DNA of 39,996 nucleotides, from NCBI GenBank assembly GCA_023144035.1, contig JAGLGM010000006.1:1-39996 (forward strand), read 5' to 3'. The notes under the pieces were generated by a model that searched no databases, was not told the origin of the DNA, and saw only the letters and a program-made list of their open reading frames with translations. The translations under genes and the position numbers were made by a program. Each line of letters opens with the position of its first letter. Within the stretch, counting starts at the first letter, position 1. The stretch comes from Candidatus Pacearchaeota archaeon (GTDB lineage Archaea; Nanobdellota; Nanobdellia; Pacearchaeales; GW2011-AR1). Positions 15,369 through 24,200 of this stretch are shown one piece after another.

Positions 15369-16572
15369 GTGGATAGGATTAAGAGAAAAAGATAACTTTT
15401 CTTACATCAAAGGAGAAAATCCTATTTATGATACAAATTGCCATAATAGTTTAATCATTTCTAATTTAGAAGAAGGCGTTATAAAAGGGGTAAGCAATCA
15501 TGCTTTAATTAAAAATTCGGGAAAGAATTATTTAATTCCAATAACTAAAATTAATGAAATTATAGACCTTTCAAAAGAAATTTTAAATGAAAGTAAAGTT
15601 TTTTATAAAAAACCAAAATCTATTTTTGAAATGCAAAATCTAAAAGATTTAAGTGAAGACTATATAAAACAAAAACTTGTTGAAAATTATAATTTGGAAA
15701 TTAAAAATTTATTGGAAATAAAAACTAAAAAAGGAAAGAATAGAACTTACAAAATTATTTCTAAAAAAAATAAAGAATTTATGTTAAAGTATCAGGGAAA
15801 AAATTCTGAATTATTTGAATATCAATCTTCTTTTTTGGAAGGGATTTCTTTCTTTCCAAAGATTATTTCAACAATTAATTCCCTCAGGTATATTTCTATC
15901 AATAATTCTATTTATGCTCTTGAAGAATTTGTAGAAGGTAATAAATTTCCTCTTGATATGGAAAATTATTTCAATCTTGTTGGAAAACATTTGGCTTTAA
16001 TGCATAATGAATTTAATCAAAAAAATATTTTAAAAAATAATCTTGAGATTGTTTTAGCTCAAGAAGGGAATTCTTTAAGTGAAAGTAATTTGAATTCAAT
16101 GCAAATTGATTTAAAAATTAATTCCAACAATGAATTTTTCTTAAAAGAAATTGATTCTTTTCCAAAATCTTTGGGTCAAATAGTAAATTCTTTTCCTAAT
16201 CAAATAATTCATGGGGATTTAAACAAATCAAATTTAATCTGGAATGAGAATAATGCAACAATAATTGACTCTGAAACAATTAGATTTTCTCAAAGAATTA
16301 AAGATTTTATTCCGGCGTCTTTATTTGAAGGAAATTTGAATATTCCAAGTTATACTCCAAATTCCCTAAAGAAATTGATAGAATCTTATGATTTTTATTC
16401 AAATCAAAAATTAAGTGAAGCTGAAAAAACTATTCTTCCAAATCTTTTAAAATTTTCTTTAATTAAGTCTTATGTAATTTATGTGCTTAGAAGAAACTTG
16501 AAAGATGAAAAATTCAAAAATAAAATTATACATAATTTAAAACTTATTGGAGGAGAAATAAATGTTCACTAA
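15355..16572 (+). CDS. APH-like (choline/aminoglycoside/homoserine) small-molecule kinase
   Basis: 405 residues. The C-terminal 260 have the APH kinase order: YALEEFVEG hinge, LALMHNEF, catalytic loop IIHGDLNKSNLIW (H286, D288, N293) and metal-binding IIDSE (D305). An N-terminal domain of about 130 residues (EWIGLREKDNFSYIKG ... VSNHALIKNSG) is extra and unrecognised. It may bring the substrate or cover the active site. APH-fold kinases phosphorylate small molecules such as sugars, choline, homoserine or aminoglycosides. It overlaps the PHP gene by 14 bases and the nucleotidyltransferase gene by 11. Resistance is only one option; an operon with deaminase and PHP proteins suggests metabolism. 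Confidence 0.82.
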   Translation: MKKYEWIGLREKDNFSYIKGENPIYDTNCHNSLIISNLEEGVIKGVSNHALIKNSGKNYLIPITKINEIIDLSKEILNESKVFYKKPKSIFEMQNLKDLSEDYIKQKLVENYNLEIKNLLEIKTKKGKNRTYKIISKKNKEFMLKYQGKNSELFEYQSSFLEGISFFPKIISTINSLRYISINNSIYALEEFVEGNKFPLDMENYFNLVGKHLALMHNEFNQKNILKNNLEIVLAQEGNSLSESNLNSMQIDLKINSNNEFFLKEIDSFPKSLGQIVNSFPNQIIHGDLNKSNLIWNENNATIIDSETIRFSQRIKDFIPASLFEGNLNIPSYTPNSLKKLIESYDFYSNQKLSEAEKTILPNLLKFSLIKSYVIYVLRRNLKDEKFKNKIIHNLKLIGGEINVH

Positions 16573-17389
16573 AATTCCTTTTAAGATTAATCATCCTTTG
16601 CAAATTTTTCACTCTATAAAAGAAATAAATTTTAGAGATAAAAGTGAGAGAACTGAATTATTTAAGAGAAACATTTATTATTATTTATTTGGAGAACAAA
16701 AAAATAAAATTCTTGAGAAAAAACATCAACTTTTTTTGGATTTGAGTCAAAAAGCTTTAGACTATATGAAAACAAAATATTCTGATTTAGAAGTATCAAA
16801 TCTCTCCTTATTTGGATCTTCTTCTGTATTGGAGAATCCTGGAGATTATGATTTTTTAGCAATTACAAACGGAGATATCTTTTTACTTGATGAATTTACT
16901 TTAAATTTAAATGGAAATCCTTTTCAAATAGGAATTTCCATAAAGGGTGTCGATAATTATATTGATGGTTTTAAAAAGAAAGATAATAGTATTCAAAGCA
17001 AAAAATTAGAACAAATAGTTGATAGAACTGCAATATCTTTGTTTAGAAGACACATACCTCTTTTTGGAAAAGATTTTATAAATAATGAACAAGAATTTTT
17101 GAATAATGCTTATGCACAGGTTTCAGATTTATTAAATAATTCATATGAATTATTCTATTTGAAACAAGATAATTTTTTTATTTCAGAAGAAAAAAGGGCA
17201 AAAAAAATGTTAACAAGATGCTATGAAGCTACTTCTTATTTTGAAGCAGTTGATTCAGATAAAAGAATACAAGAAATTAGAGAGGAAATATATTTTACAT
17301 TGAAAAATAAAATTGATCTTGAAAAAAGCAAGAATATATTTGAAAGGTTTGGAGAACTATATGAGAAAAAGATTTCAAAATTAATATAA
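16562..17389 (+). CDS. Polymerase beta-fold nucleotidyltransferase
   Basis: 275 residues. The signature is LSLFGSSSVLENPGDYDFLA: G85-S86 followed by D95 and D97, the GS...DxD of this fold. These would bind metal and transfer a nucleotide to a small molecule or protein. The rest is mostly helical. A strong Shine-Dalgarno (ggaggag, 16549-16555) lies inside the preceding kinase gene, and the genes overlap by 11 bases, so the start is well placed. It closes the four-gene operon. A kinase next to an NTase is a common logic for making an activated nucleotide-linked compound, but the product here is unknown. Confidence 0.78.
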   Translation: MFTKIPFKINHPLQIFHSIKEINFRDKSERTELFKRNIYYYLFGEQKNKILEKKHQLFLDLSQKALDYMKTKYSDLEVSNLSLFGSSSVLENPGDYDFLAITNGDIFLLDEFTLNLNGNPFQIGISIKGVDNYIDGFKKKDNSIQSKKLEQIVDRTAISLFRRHIPLFGKDFINNEQEFLNNAYAQVSDLLNNSYELFYLKQDNFFISEEKRAKKMLTRCYEATSYFEAVDSDKRIQEIREEIYFTLKNKIDLEKSKNIFERFGELYEKKISKLI

Positions 17390-17489
17390 CTAAAATTACT
17401 TAAACACCAAGATAGAATGTTGCTGTGCTTATTTATTAGTTAAGTTTATAAATTATTTTTAATATAGTATAGTTATAAAAGAGGTAAGA

Positions 17490-18476
17490 ATGAATTTCAA
17501 ATTAATATTTACAATTATGTTTTCTGTATTTTTAATTGGGGGAGTGAATGCTATTTTTTGTGTAACAGCAGAGATTTCAGATATTACTCCAAGTTCAATT
17601 GGAATTGGAGAGGAATTTACAGTAGGTATACAAATTGAAAATTGTGGGACTGAAACTCCTGCGAATATTTATTTTGAATTATTAAATCCTCCAACAGATA
17701 TTACAATTAAAGAACCTTTAATTTTAGAAATTCCTGAATTAAATTATGGAAATAGCGAGAGATTTCTTACATATCATATGAGAACTAATAATGATGCTCT
17801 TCCTGGAACACATGTAATTAAAACAAGACTTTCTTATGGAGATGTTGTAAGAGATTATAATATAACTTTTGATGTTATAGGTGATGGAGCAGAATTAAGT
17901 ATTGCTTCTCTTAAAACTAATCCTATATTACCAAGAGAAGGGGAAACAGTTGAATTAACTTTGAGAATTGAAAATACTGGTGACGGCACTGCAAAATCAG
18001 TAGAAGTATTTGTTGACCATCCTTTTCAAGGATTAAAACAATCTTTTATTGGTGCACTTGATGCAGATGAAGATGGTCCAGCAGTTTTAACTTTTATTGT
18101 AGATGATGATGGAGAATTTGAATTTCCAATTACTGTTTCATATTATGATGATTTTGGTAAAGATGAAATAAAAACAAATGTGAATCTTAATGTATTAAAA
18201 AAAGAATATAATATCGGAGCAATTATTTTTACAATTTTAATAATTGCTATTTTTGCATGGGGAATTTATTATTTTAGAAAAACAAAAAAAGCAAAAGACA
18301 GAACAATTCATCAATTGTTGCAAGGAGAAAATTTTGATAGTGAATTAAAAGAAACTCCTAAAAAACCTCTTAAGAAATCTCTTAGAAAATTTTCTGAAAC
18401 AAAAACAGAAAGAGAAAAAAAAGAAAGAAGAAGGGAAGAATTCAAAAGAGAAATATTAGAGAAGTATAAGAAATAA
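17490..18476 (+). CDS. Membrane-anchored extracellular Ig-like (CARDB/COG1361-type) protein
   Basis: 328 residues: signal peptide (NFKLIFTIMFSVFLIGGVNA), two beta-sandwich domains with ITPSSIGIGEEFTVGIQIENCG and LPREGETVELTLRIENTGDG (the usual CARDB-like 'tells more about paired strands' pattern), a membrane helix near residues 243-262, and a basic cytoplasmic tail. A Shine-Dalgarno (gaggt) precedes the ATG. The stop is one base before the FtsX-like permease start, so this is the first gene of a three-gene transporter operon. It is the likely outside subunit, meeting substrate or the cell envelope before the permease. Confidence 0.82.
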   Translation: MNFKLIFTIMFSVFLIGGVNAIFCVTAEISDITPSSIGIGEEFTVGIQIENCGTETPANIYFELLNPPTDITIKEPLILEIPELNYGNSERFLTYHMRTNNDALPGTHVIKTRLSYGDVVRDYNITFDVIGDGAELSIASLKTNPILPREGETVELTLRIENTGDGTAKSVEVFVDHPFQGLKQSFIGALDADEDGPAVLTFIVDDDGEFEFPITVSYYDDFGKDEIKTNVNLNVLKKEYNIGAIIFTILIIAIFAWGIYYFRKTKKAKDRTIHQLLQGENFDSELKETPKKPLKKSLRKFSETKTEREKKERRREEFKREILEKYKK

Positions 18477-18477
18477 C

Positions 18478-19683
18478 ATGCTTAAAGATATTAATGTTGG
18501 ATTTGTTAGTGCACTAAGTTCTATAAAAAGGGGAAATAAAAAAACTTCGTTTTTTATTATAGTTGTTCTTGGACTTATTTTTATGAATCTTGTATTTTTA
18601 CCTGCTTTAATAAGTGGTATGATGAATCTTTTTGTAGGACTTGTTCAAGAATATCAGTATGGAAATATTGTTATTGAACCTTTAGAAGACAATAGTTATA
18701 TTAATAATGCAGATCATGTTTTGAAAAAAGTTAGAAGTCTTAGTGAAGTTACAGGGGTGGCAAAAAGATTAGAAGCAGGAGCTTCCTTAAAACACAATCA
18801 AAAGATGGTCGGAGCCACGATCAAAGGGCTTGTCCCCAGAGACGAGGAAGATGTTTCTTCATATCCTTATATTGTAAGTGAGGGTGAATTTTTAGGAGAA
18901 CTTTCACGAGATGAAATAATGATTGGAGCTATGTTAGTTGAAGGAAATTTTGGTTCTGAAATATATGATAATTTAGGAGATGTTAAAGTAGGGTCATTAG
19001 TTAATGTGACATATGTTAATGGGGTTGAAAAAACATACAAAGTTAAAGGAATTCATTCAGGTACTTTTGAGTTAACTGATTTAGGTGCATTAGTCCACTA
19101 TAAAGAATTAGAAGATGTTCTTGGTTTAGATGGAGAAGCGTCAAGCATAGTTGTAAGAATAGAAAATGAAGGTGAAGAGGCAGAAGTTAAGAAAAAAATT
19201 ATAGATTTAGGTGTAAAAGAAGAAATTTCTACTTGGCAGGAAAAATCAGAATCTCTAATAAAACAAGCACTGCAAACAATGGGTATGATGGATATTATGT
19301 CAAAGATAGTAAGTTTAATTGTTGGGGCTGCCCTTATATTTATTATTATTTATATTAATACTTTAAATAGAAAAAGAGAAATAGGTATTCTTAAAGCAGT
19401 AGGGATTACTCCTAATTCAATTAGGATTTCATATGTTTTTATTAGTTTATTTTATGTTGTTTTAGGTATTTTCCTTGGATTAATAATGTTTATTTCATTA
19501 GCATTGTATTTACAGGCTAACCCAATTATGTTTTATGAAACAATGGAAATTTCCCCAGCAATAGATGCAGGAATGTTAATTAAGAGTATTTTAACTATGG
19601 CTGGTATGTCTATTATTGCAGGTTTTATACCTGCATGGTTTGTAACAAGAAAAAATATCTTGGAGGCAATTTGGGGGAGATGA
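18478..19683 (+). CDS. FtsX/MacB-like ABC transporter permease
   Basis: 401 residues. An N-terminal membrane helix (KKTSFFIIVVLGLIFMNLVFL) is followed by a large outside domain (about residues 40-265), then three C-terminal helices. The last part has INTLNRKREIGILKAVGI, the conserved FtsX-family coupling segment. MacB-type proteins do not carry substrate across by a classic pore; they pull or push on the outside domain using ATP from the partner. The gene sits between the Ig-like membrane protein and the ATPase gene, overlapping the latter by 4 bases. Confidence 0.92.
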   Translation: MLKDINVGFVSALSSIKRGNKKTSFFIIVVLGLIFMNLVFLPALISGMMNLFVGLVQEYQYGNIVIEPLEDNSYINNADHVLKKVRSLSEVTGVAKRLEAGASLKHNQKMVGATIKGLVPRDEEDVSSYPYIVSEGEFLGELSRDEIMIGAMLVEGNFGSEIYDNLGDVKVGSLVNVTYVNGVEKTYKVKGIHSGTFELTDLGALVHYKELEDVLGLDGEASSIVVRIENEGEEAEVKKKIIDLGVKEEISTWQEKSESLIKQALQTMGMMDIMSKIVSLIVGAALIFIIIYINTLNRKREIGILKAVGITPNSIRISYVFISLFYVVLGIFLGLIMFISLALYLQANPIMFYETMEISPAIDAGMLIKSILTMAGMSIIAGFIPAWFVTRKNILEAIWGR

Positions 19684-20381
19684 TGGAAAAAGAAAAAACA
19701 ATAATAAAAGTAAAAGATATGACAAGACATTATAATACAAATGGAATTGTTGTAAAAGCTCTAAATAATGCTTCGTTTGAAATTAAAAAAGGAGAGTTTA
19801 TTGCAATTATGGGAGCAAGTGGAAGTGGAAAAACAACTATGTTAAGAATTCTTGGATTACTTGATAAACCAACTAAAGGACAATATACAATTAATAATCT
19901 TGATGTAGTTAATTTACCAGAAGAAGAAAGAAATTATTATAGATTAACACAATTAGGATATGTTTTCCAAGATTATGCATTAATTAATGAAATGACTGCT
20001 TCAGAAAATGTTCATATTTTATCACTTATGGAAGGAAAATCAAAAAAAGAATCTCTTCTTAATGCTAAGGAAGCTTTAGAAAATGTAGGGCTTGGAGATA
20101 AGTTGGAGAGAGTTCCAAATCAACTTTCTGGAGGAGAAAAACAAAGAGTTGCTATTGCTAGAGCTATTGCAAAAAAGCCAAGAATATTATTTGCAGATGA
20201 ACCTTGTGCAAATCTTGATACTCATACTTCTGGACAAGTTTTAGAAGTTTTAAAAAATCTTAATAAAAAATTTAACCAAACAATTGTAATGGTTACTCAT
20301 GAATTATGGCACACTAAATATGCTTCAAGAGTTATTCAACTAAAAGATGGTTTTATTGTTAGTGATAAAAGAAGGAGATGA
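19680..20381 (+). CDS. ABC transporter ATP-binding protein (LolD/MacB type)
   Basis: 233 residues with Walker A GASGSGKTT, Q-loop in GYVFQDYAL, signature LSGGEKQRVAIARA, Walker B ILFADEPCANLD and the switch His in VTHE. It powers the FtsX-like permease before it. Two ATGs at 19680 and 19683 are possible; the second shares its A with the permease TGA stop (ATGATGG), and either gives translational coupling. A longer frame from 19635 overlaps the permease gene more and starts with unrelated residues. The three-gene set matches archaeal MacB-like export or envelope-tension machines. Confidence 0.95.
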   Translation: MMEKEKTIIKVKDMTRHYNTNGIVVKALNNASFEIKKGEFIAIMGASGSGKTTMLRILGLLDKPTKGQYTINNLDVVNLPEEERNYYRLTQLGYVFQDYALINEMTASENVHILSLMEGKSKKESLLNAKEALENVGLGDKLERVPNQLSGGEKQRVAIARAIAKKPRILFADEPCANLDTHTSGQVLEVLKNLNKKFNQTIVMVTHELWHTKYASRVIQLKDGFIVSDKRRR

Positions 20382-20412
20382 TGCTCGGAGCGGGCGCATT
20401 GTTCTTTAAAAG
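20381..20412 (+). repeat. Dispersed intergenic element, copy 9
   Basis: Core CTCGGAGCGGGCGCA with tail ttgttctttaaaag, directly after the ABC operon. It is followed within 20 bases by the TATA box of the repeat-protein gene (tttataaat, about 20430-20438). The left module is missing. Confidence 0.55.
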
Positions 20413-20460
20413 TAGTAACATAATGGAAAAGTTTATAAATAGAGTAATTCTTTGTTTTTT

Positions 20461-21582
20461 ATGAGATTAAAAACTATTGATGAAAAAATAATTACTGAAA
20501 GATTATCAAAATTTGAAGGAAGACATCTTAGGCTTTTAAATAGGTTAGCAACTAAAAGTTTAAAGGAGAAAATTAGTTCTAAAAATGCTTTAAAGAATGT
20601 TAATAATGAACTTAAAAAATATTTTGAATCTGAGAATAGATTAATAAAAGGTGTAGCTTCTTCTATTTATTCAAAATTAAATGGAACTATAAAATACACT
20701 AGATTTAATGGAGCTAATTTGGGGCTAGTTGTGGAAAAAGATGATGTTAACACAAATTATAGAATAAAAGATCTAAATTCATTTATGGAAAATTCTGGAA
20801 TTTACAATTCAGTTATCTTCAGAAATCAAAAAATAAATAATTCAATTGTGGCATATGAGGCTACAATAAATAATTCAATGGTTGCGCATAATTCTGCAAT
20901 AAAGAATAATTCAATGGTTGCAAATAATGCTATAATAGATAATTCAATGGTTGCAAATAATGCTATAATAGATAATTCAATGGTTGCAAATAATGCTATA
21001 ATAGATAATTCAATGGTTGCAAATAATGCTACAATGAAGAATAATTCAATGGTTGCAAATAATTCTGCAATAAAGAATAATTCAATGGTTGCAAATGATT
21101 CTGCAATAAAGAATAATTCAAAGGTTGCATATGAGGCTACAATAAATAATTCAATGGTTGCAAATGAGGCTACAATAGATAGTTCAAAGGTTGCAAATAA
21201 TTCTACAATAGATAGTTCAAAGGTTGCAAATAATTCTACAATAGATAGTTCAAAGGTTGCATATAATGCTACAATAAATAATTCAATGGTTGCAAATGAG
21301 GCTACAATAAATAATTCAGAGGTTGCAAATAATTCTACAATAGATAGTTCAAATGTTGCACATAGTTCTACAATAAATAATTCAGAGGTTGCAAAGGATG
21401 CTACAATAAAGGATTCAAATGTTGCATATGAGGCTACAATAGATAATTCAATGGTTGCATATAATACTACAATAGATGATTCAAATGTTGCAGAGGGTGC
21501 TAAGGTTAGAAATTCTTATATTGGAGAAGGTGCAACAAAAGATTCTAAATCAAGAATTGCAAGAAACATAACTTATTTTTAG
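20461..21582 (+). CDS. Protein with twenty tandem 11-12-residue repeats (possible beta-solenoid)
   Basis: 373 residues. A TATA box 27 bases upstream supports the ATG at 20461. The first 70 residues are helical and basic (EKIITERLSKFEGRHLRLLNR). Residues 126-349 are twenty tandem repeats with consensus NNSxVAxNATI (16 of 11 and 4 of 12 residues), then RNSYIGEGA and a short end. The regular S-x-V-A and T-I positions suggest one beta strand pair per coil, as in narrow beta-solenoids. No signal peptide or membrane segment is visible, so it may be cytoplasmic. I do not recognise the family. Units vary at fixed positions (M, K, E or N after S), which may form a binding face. Confidence 0.8.
   Translation: MRLKTIDEKIITERLSKFEGRHLRLLNRLATKSLKEKISSKNALKNVNNELKKYFESENRLIKGVASSIYSKLNGTIKYTRFNGANLGLVVEKDDVNTNYRIKDLNSFMENSGIYNSVIFRNQKINNSIVAYEATINNSMVAHNSAIKNNSMVANNAIIDNSMVANNAIIDNSMVANNAIIDNSMVANNATMKNNSMVANNSAIKNNSMVANDSAIKNNSKVAYEATINNSMVANEATIDSSKVANNSTIDSSKVANNSTIDSSKVAYNATINNSMVANEATINNSEVANNSTIDSSNVAHSSTINNSEVAKDATIKDSNVAYEATIDNSMVAYNTTIDDSNVAEGAKVRNSYIGEGATKDSKSRIARNITYF
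20836..21507 (+). repeat. 33-36 bp tandem DNA repeat inside a coding gene
   Basis: Twenty units fill exactly 672 bases. Three successive units around 20938-21036 are identical 33-mers (aattcaatggttgcaaataa...). The 36-base units differ by an added AAG codon. Such near-identity should let the array expand or shrink by slippage or recombination in steps that keep the frame. Confidence 0.9.
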
Positions 21583-21611
21583 ATTTAATATTAAAAAAGA
21601 AATTCCTAACT

Positions 21612-21656
21612 AAAACATTTTTATACCTCTCTTGGCGTGGATGTTCTCCCATTACA
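21612..21656 (+). repeat. Dispersed intergenic element, copy 10
   Basis: Left module aaaacatttttatacctct, core CTTGGCGTGGATGTT, tail ctcccattac. It lies between the repeat-protein gene and the second Fic gene, whose TATA box (atatttaaata, about 21674-21684) follows. Confidence 0.7.
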
Positions 21657-21705
21657 TTTTGCTCTAAAACATAATATTTAAATACTTTGTAATGGTAATC
21701 TTTTT

Positions 21706-22557
21706 ATGAGAGTTATTAAAAGGGAAAAAGGAAAAAAAGAGTATTACTATTTACAACATTCATTTAGAAAAGGAGAAAAAGTAATTACAAGAGAAAAATA
21801 TCTTGGATTAAAGATTCCTAAAAATATTGATGAAATAAAAGGAGAGTTTAGTAGAAAGTTAAAAAAAGATCTTTATAAAAAGTTAGAAAGAATAAAAACA
21901 CATTTTCAGAAAGAATGGAAAAAACTCCCAAAATCAATTCAAGAAAAAGAAAAAGAAGAGATTTCTATAGCTTTTACATATAATTCAAATGCTCTTGAAG
22001 GTTCAACAATTACTCTGCATGAAGTAAGAGAAATAATTCAAGACAAAATTGCTCCAAATAAGCCTATTAGAGATATAAAAGAAACAGAAATGCATAATAA
22101 AGTTCTTTTAGAAATTTTAAAAGAAAAAGAAAAAATTAGTAATAAGTTAATATTAGGGTGGCATAATGAAATTTTTGGAGAAACTAAATCAGACATGGCA
22201 GGAAAATATAGAAATTATCTTGTAAGAGTTGGACAATATGTTGCTCCTCATTGGAATACAATTAGATTAACTATGAACCAAATCATAAATTTTACTAATA
22301 AATCAAATTTAAATCCTGTTGAATTAGCTGCAAGAGTTCATTATAGGTTTGAGATTATCCATCCTTTTGGAGATGGCAATGGCAGAATTGGAAGATTATT
22401 AATGAATCATATTCTTTGGCATGCAGGTTATCCAATGCTTATTATTGAATACAAAAAAAGAAAGTCATATTATGCTGCATTCCCAAAAGGTCAGGAAGCT
22501 TTTGTGGATTATTTTTTAAGAAGATATCTTGCTGTTCATAAAAAAAGGTTGAAATAA
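21706..22557 (+). CDS. Fic-family protein (probable AMPylase) with inhibitory motif
   Basis: 283 residues. The catalytic motif HPFGDGNGRIGR (219-230) is complete and an upstream YNSNALEGSTITL carries the SxxxEG inhibitory motif. The N-terminus (MRVIKREKGKKEYYYLQHS) matches the Fic gene at 6189, so the two are paralogues of one subfamily with a short N-terminal domain. A TATA box about 27 bases upstream predicts a leaderless message. No DNA-binding domain is fused, unlike the third Fic gene at 31070. The target is unknown. Confidence 0.92.
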   Translation: MRVIKREKGKKEYYYLQHSFRKGEKVITREKYLGLKIPKNIDEIKGEFSRKLKKDLYKKLERIKTHFQKEWKKLPKSIQEKEKEEISIAFTYNSNALEGSTITLHEVREIIQDKIAPNKPIRDIKETEMHNKVLLEILKEKEKISNKLILGWHNEIFGETKSDMAGKYRNYLVRVGQYVAPHWNTIRLTMNQIINFTNKSNLNPVELAARVHYRFEIIHPFGDGNGRIGRLLMNHILWHAGYPMLIIEYKKRKSYYAAFPKGQEAFVDYFLRRYLAVHKKRLK

Positions 22558-22568
22558 TTAAATTTCAC

Positions 22569-22610
22569 CAATCATCTCGGCGTGGGAGTTAATTCTTAAA
22601 GACTCTTTTA
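22569..22610 (+). repeat. Dispersed intergenic element, copy 11
   Basis: Core CTCGGCGTGGGAGTT then aattcttaaagactctttta, between the convergent Fic and PHP genes. Its right half overlaps the end of the - strand PHP gene, including that stop codon (22589-22591), as copies 4 and 7 do for their neighbours. Confidence 0.65.
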
Positions 22611-23464
22611 ATCTCTTCTAATTCTTTTTGAGTTATCCCAAAGTCTCCGGGCATGATTGATTTAAGATTGGCGTATGTTTTTAAGGGAAAGTGGCTATCA
22701 GATCCTCCAGAAATAGGAATTTGCATTTTTTTTAGTTTCTTTCTAATTCCTTTTTCTAATTCTTTATTTGATTCAGTTCCACCATAACCATTTTCATGAT
22801 ATGCATAAGACGCTTCTATTGCATCAATTCCGTGTTTATGAAACAACTTAAAATATTCTTCTCTTGTTGATTCTGGAGTCATAAACGGATGTGCCCAAAT
22901 AGCAAAGCCTCCAGCATCATGAATTAATTTGATTATTTTTATTGGCGAAAGTTTAGAAATTCCTTGTCCATCTTTAACATAGTATGTTTTATTTTGATAA
23001 TGTTTTCTTGCCTCTGCCCAGGAAGGAAATAGTTTGAGTTTTTCTGCAAGATATTTTAATACAAATAACTTTTGAGGATTTTTTTTATTATAAAATTTTT
23101 CGATTTTATTATAACTTATATCAATTCCTTCTTTTTTTAATCCATCAACTAATCTTTTTGATGCAGAAATATAATCTTTTTTCATCTTATTGCGTCTCTT
23201 TTCAATAAATTCTCGATCTTTCTTTTTTATTTTCATGTTATATCCAATAATGTGTGCTTTATCACAAGAAAATTCAATTCCCAAAGCAAGCTGCAAACCT
23301 TTTTTCTTAGCATATTTATATAAACTTTCATCAGGAAAGGTATCATGGTCACAAATACCAAGTCCCTTAACTCCATTTTTTATAGCGAGATCTATTAATT
23401 TTTTCCCGCTTATTGCTCCATCTGGTGAAAGAGAAGTATGATTGTGTAAATCATAAGGTTTCAT
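22589..23464 (-). CDS. PHP-domain phosphoesterase (second copy, standalone)
   Basis: 291 residues with PHP motifs DLHNHTSLSPDG (H7, H9), GICDHDTF, GIEFSCD, HIIGYN, IWAHPFM and SGGSDSHF. The same metal-binding set as the gene at 14511 is present, with differences such as CDHD for TDHD and GGSDSH for GGTDFH. Substrates of this group include nucleotides and RNA ends. It is transcribed alone from the region shared with the membrane protein gene at 23570. Its C-terminus falls in a dispersed element. Confidence 0.9.
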   Translation of the reverse strand: MKPYDLHNHTSLSPDGAISGKKLIDLAIKNGVKGLGICDHDTFPDESLYKYAKKKGLQLALGIEFSCDKAHIIGYNMKIKKKDREFIEKRRNKMKKDYISASKRLVDGLKKEGIDISYNKIEKFYNKKNPQKLFVLKYLAEKLKLFPSWAEARKHYQNKTYYVKDGQGISKLSPIKIIKLIHDAGGFAIWAHPFMTPESTREEYFKLFHKHGIDAIEASYAYHENGYGGTESNKELEKGIRKKLKKMQIPISGGSDSHFPLKTYANLKSIMPGDFGITQKELEEIKRVFKN

Positions 23465-23503
23465 AAAAAAATAACATTTAAATTCTTTATAAAATTATTT
23501 AAA

Positions 23504-23550
23504 TTCTTTTATACCTCCCTTGGCGTGGACGTTTATTTAATAAACTCTTA
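23504..23550 (+). repeat. Dispersed intergenic element, copy 12, with palindrome
   Basis: Left module ttcttttatacctcc, core CTTGGCGTGGACGTT and the palindrome GTTTATT-T-AATAAAC (23531-23545), which is also the likely TATA box of the next gene. The same palindrome occurs at 24950-24964 in copy 13. Confidence 0.72.
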
Positions 23551-23569
23551 TTCTCTATAATTATAAAAG

Positions 23570-24145
23570 ATGGTCAAAAAGAATTATAAAAAAATTATTT
23601 TATTTTCAGCATTAATTATATTTTTAATTGCTTTAATTACTCTTCTTTTTTTTGTAAGTCCTGAAGAAATAGTAAATAAACTTGGAGTAAGAAATGCATA
23701 TTTTCTTGTATTTCTTGTTTCATTTTTTGGAGGGTTTTCTGCTGGAGGGTCTTTAACTTTTATTAGTCTTTTAATTACTCTTGCTATTGGAGGTATGAAC
23801 CCATTATATTTAGGGTTAGTGTCAGGAACAAGTTTGGCAATAGGAGATATGATTATGTTTTATGTTTTTTCTAAAGGACGAGAATTAGTTAAAAATAAAT
23901 GGGACAAAAGAATAAATAAAGTTGCTAATGTATTTAAGAAAAGAAAATGGTTGCAAAAAATGATTCCTTTTTTTGCTTATATTTATATTGGTTTTATTCC
24001 TTTACCAAATGATATTTTAATTCTTTTTCTTGCAGCAATAGAATATCCTGCTAAAAAAGTAAATGCATCAATAATATTAGGTGATTTAACTTTTGCTTTA
24101 ATGGTTGCTATTTTAGCATCTAAAGGTATTATGTTCTTTGTGTAG
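23570..24145 (+). CDS. VTT/DedA-like membrane protein (tentative)
   Basis: 191 residues with about five membrane segments. GGFSAGGSLTFISLLITLAIGG and IPLPNDILILFLAA recall the VTT (SNARE-associated, DedA) fold, in which a Pro-rich re-entrant loop enters the membrane; some members move lipids across the bilayer. The usual charged residues of DedA motifs are not all visible, so the call is tentative. The gene diverges from the PHP gene and is read from a promoter inside a dispersed element. Confidence 0.6.
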   Translation: MVKKNYKKIILFSALIIFLIALITLLFFVSPEEIVNKLGVRNAYFLVFLVSFFGGFSAGGSLTFISLLITLAIGGMNPLYLGLVSGTSLAIGDMIMFYVFSKGRELVKNKWDKRINKVANVFKKRKWLQKMIPFFAYIYIGFIPLPNDILILFLAAIEYPAKKVNASIILGDLTFALMVAILASKGIMFFV

Positions 24146-24200
24146 ATTTTAATCAAACTTCTATAATAAAGTTAATTTTATAAATATTGATAAACATTGA

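Noticed and set aside
15355-16572. Antibiotic resistance gene
   Set aside because: The APH fold alone does not show drug resistance, and the overlap with deaminase and PHP genes fits metabolism better.
17395-17420. A - strand copy of the dispersed element (CTTGGTGTTTA)
   Set aside because: Only about eight bases match and no flanking module is present; it is compatible with chance.
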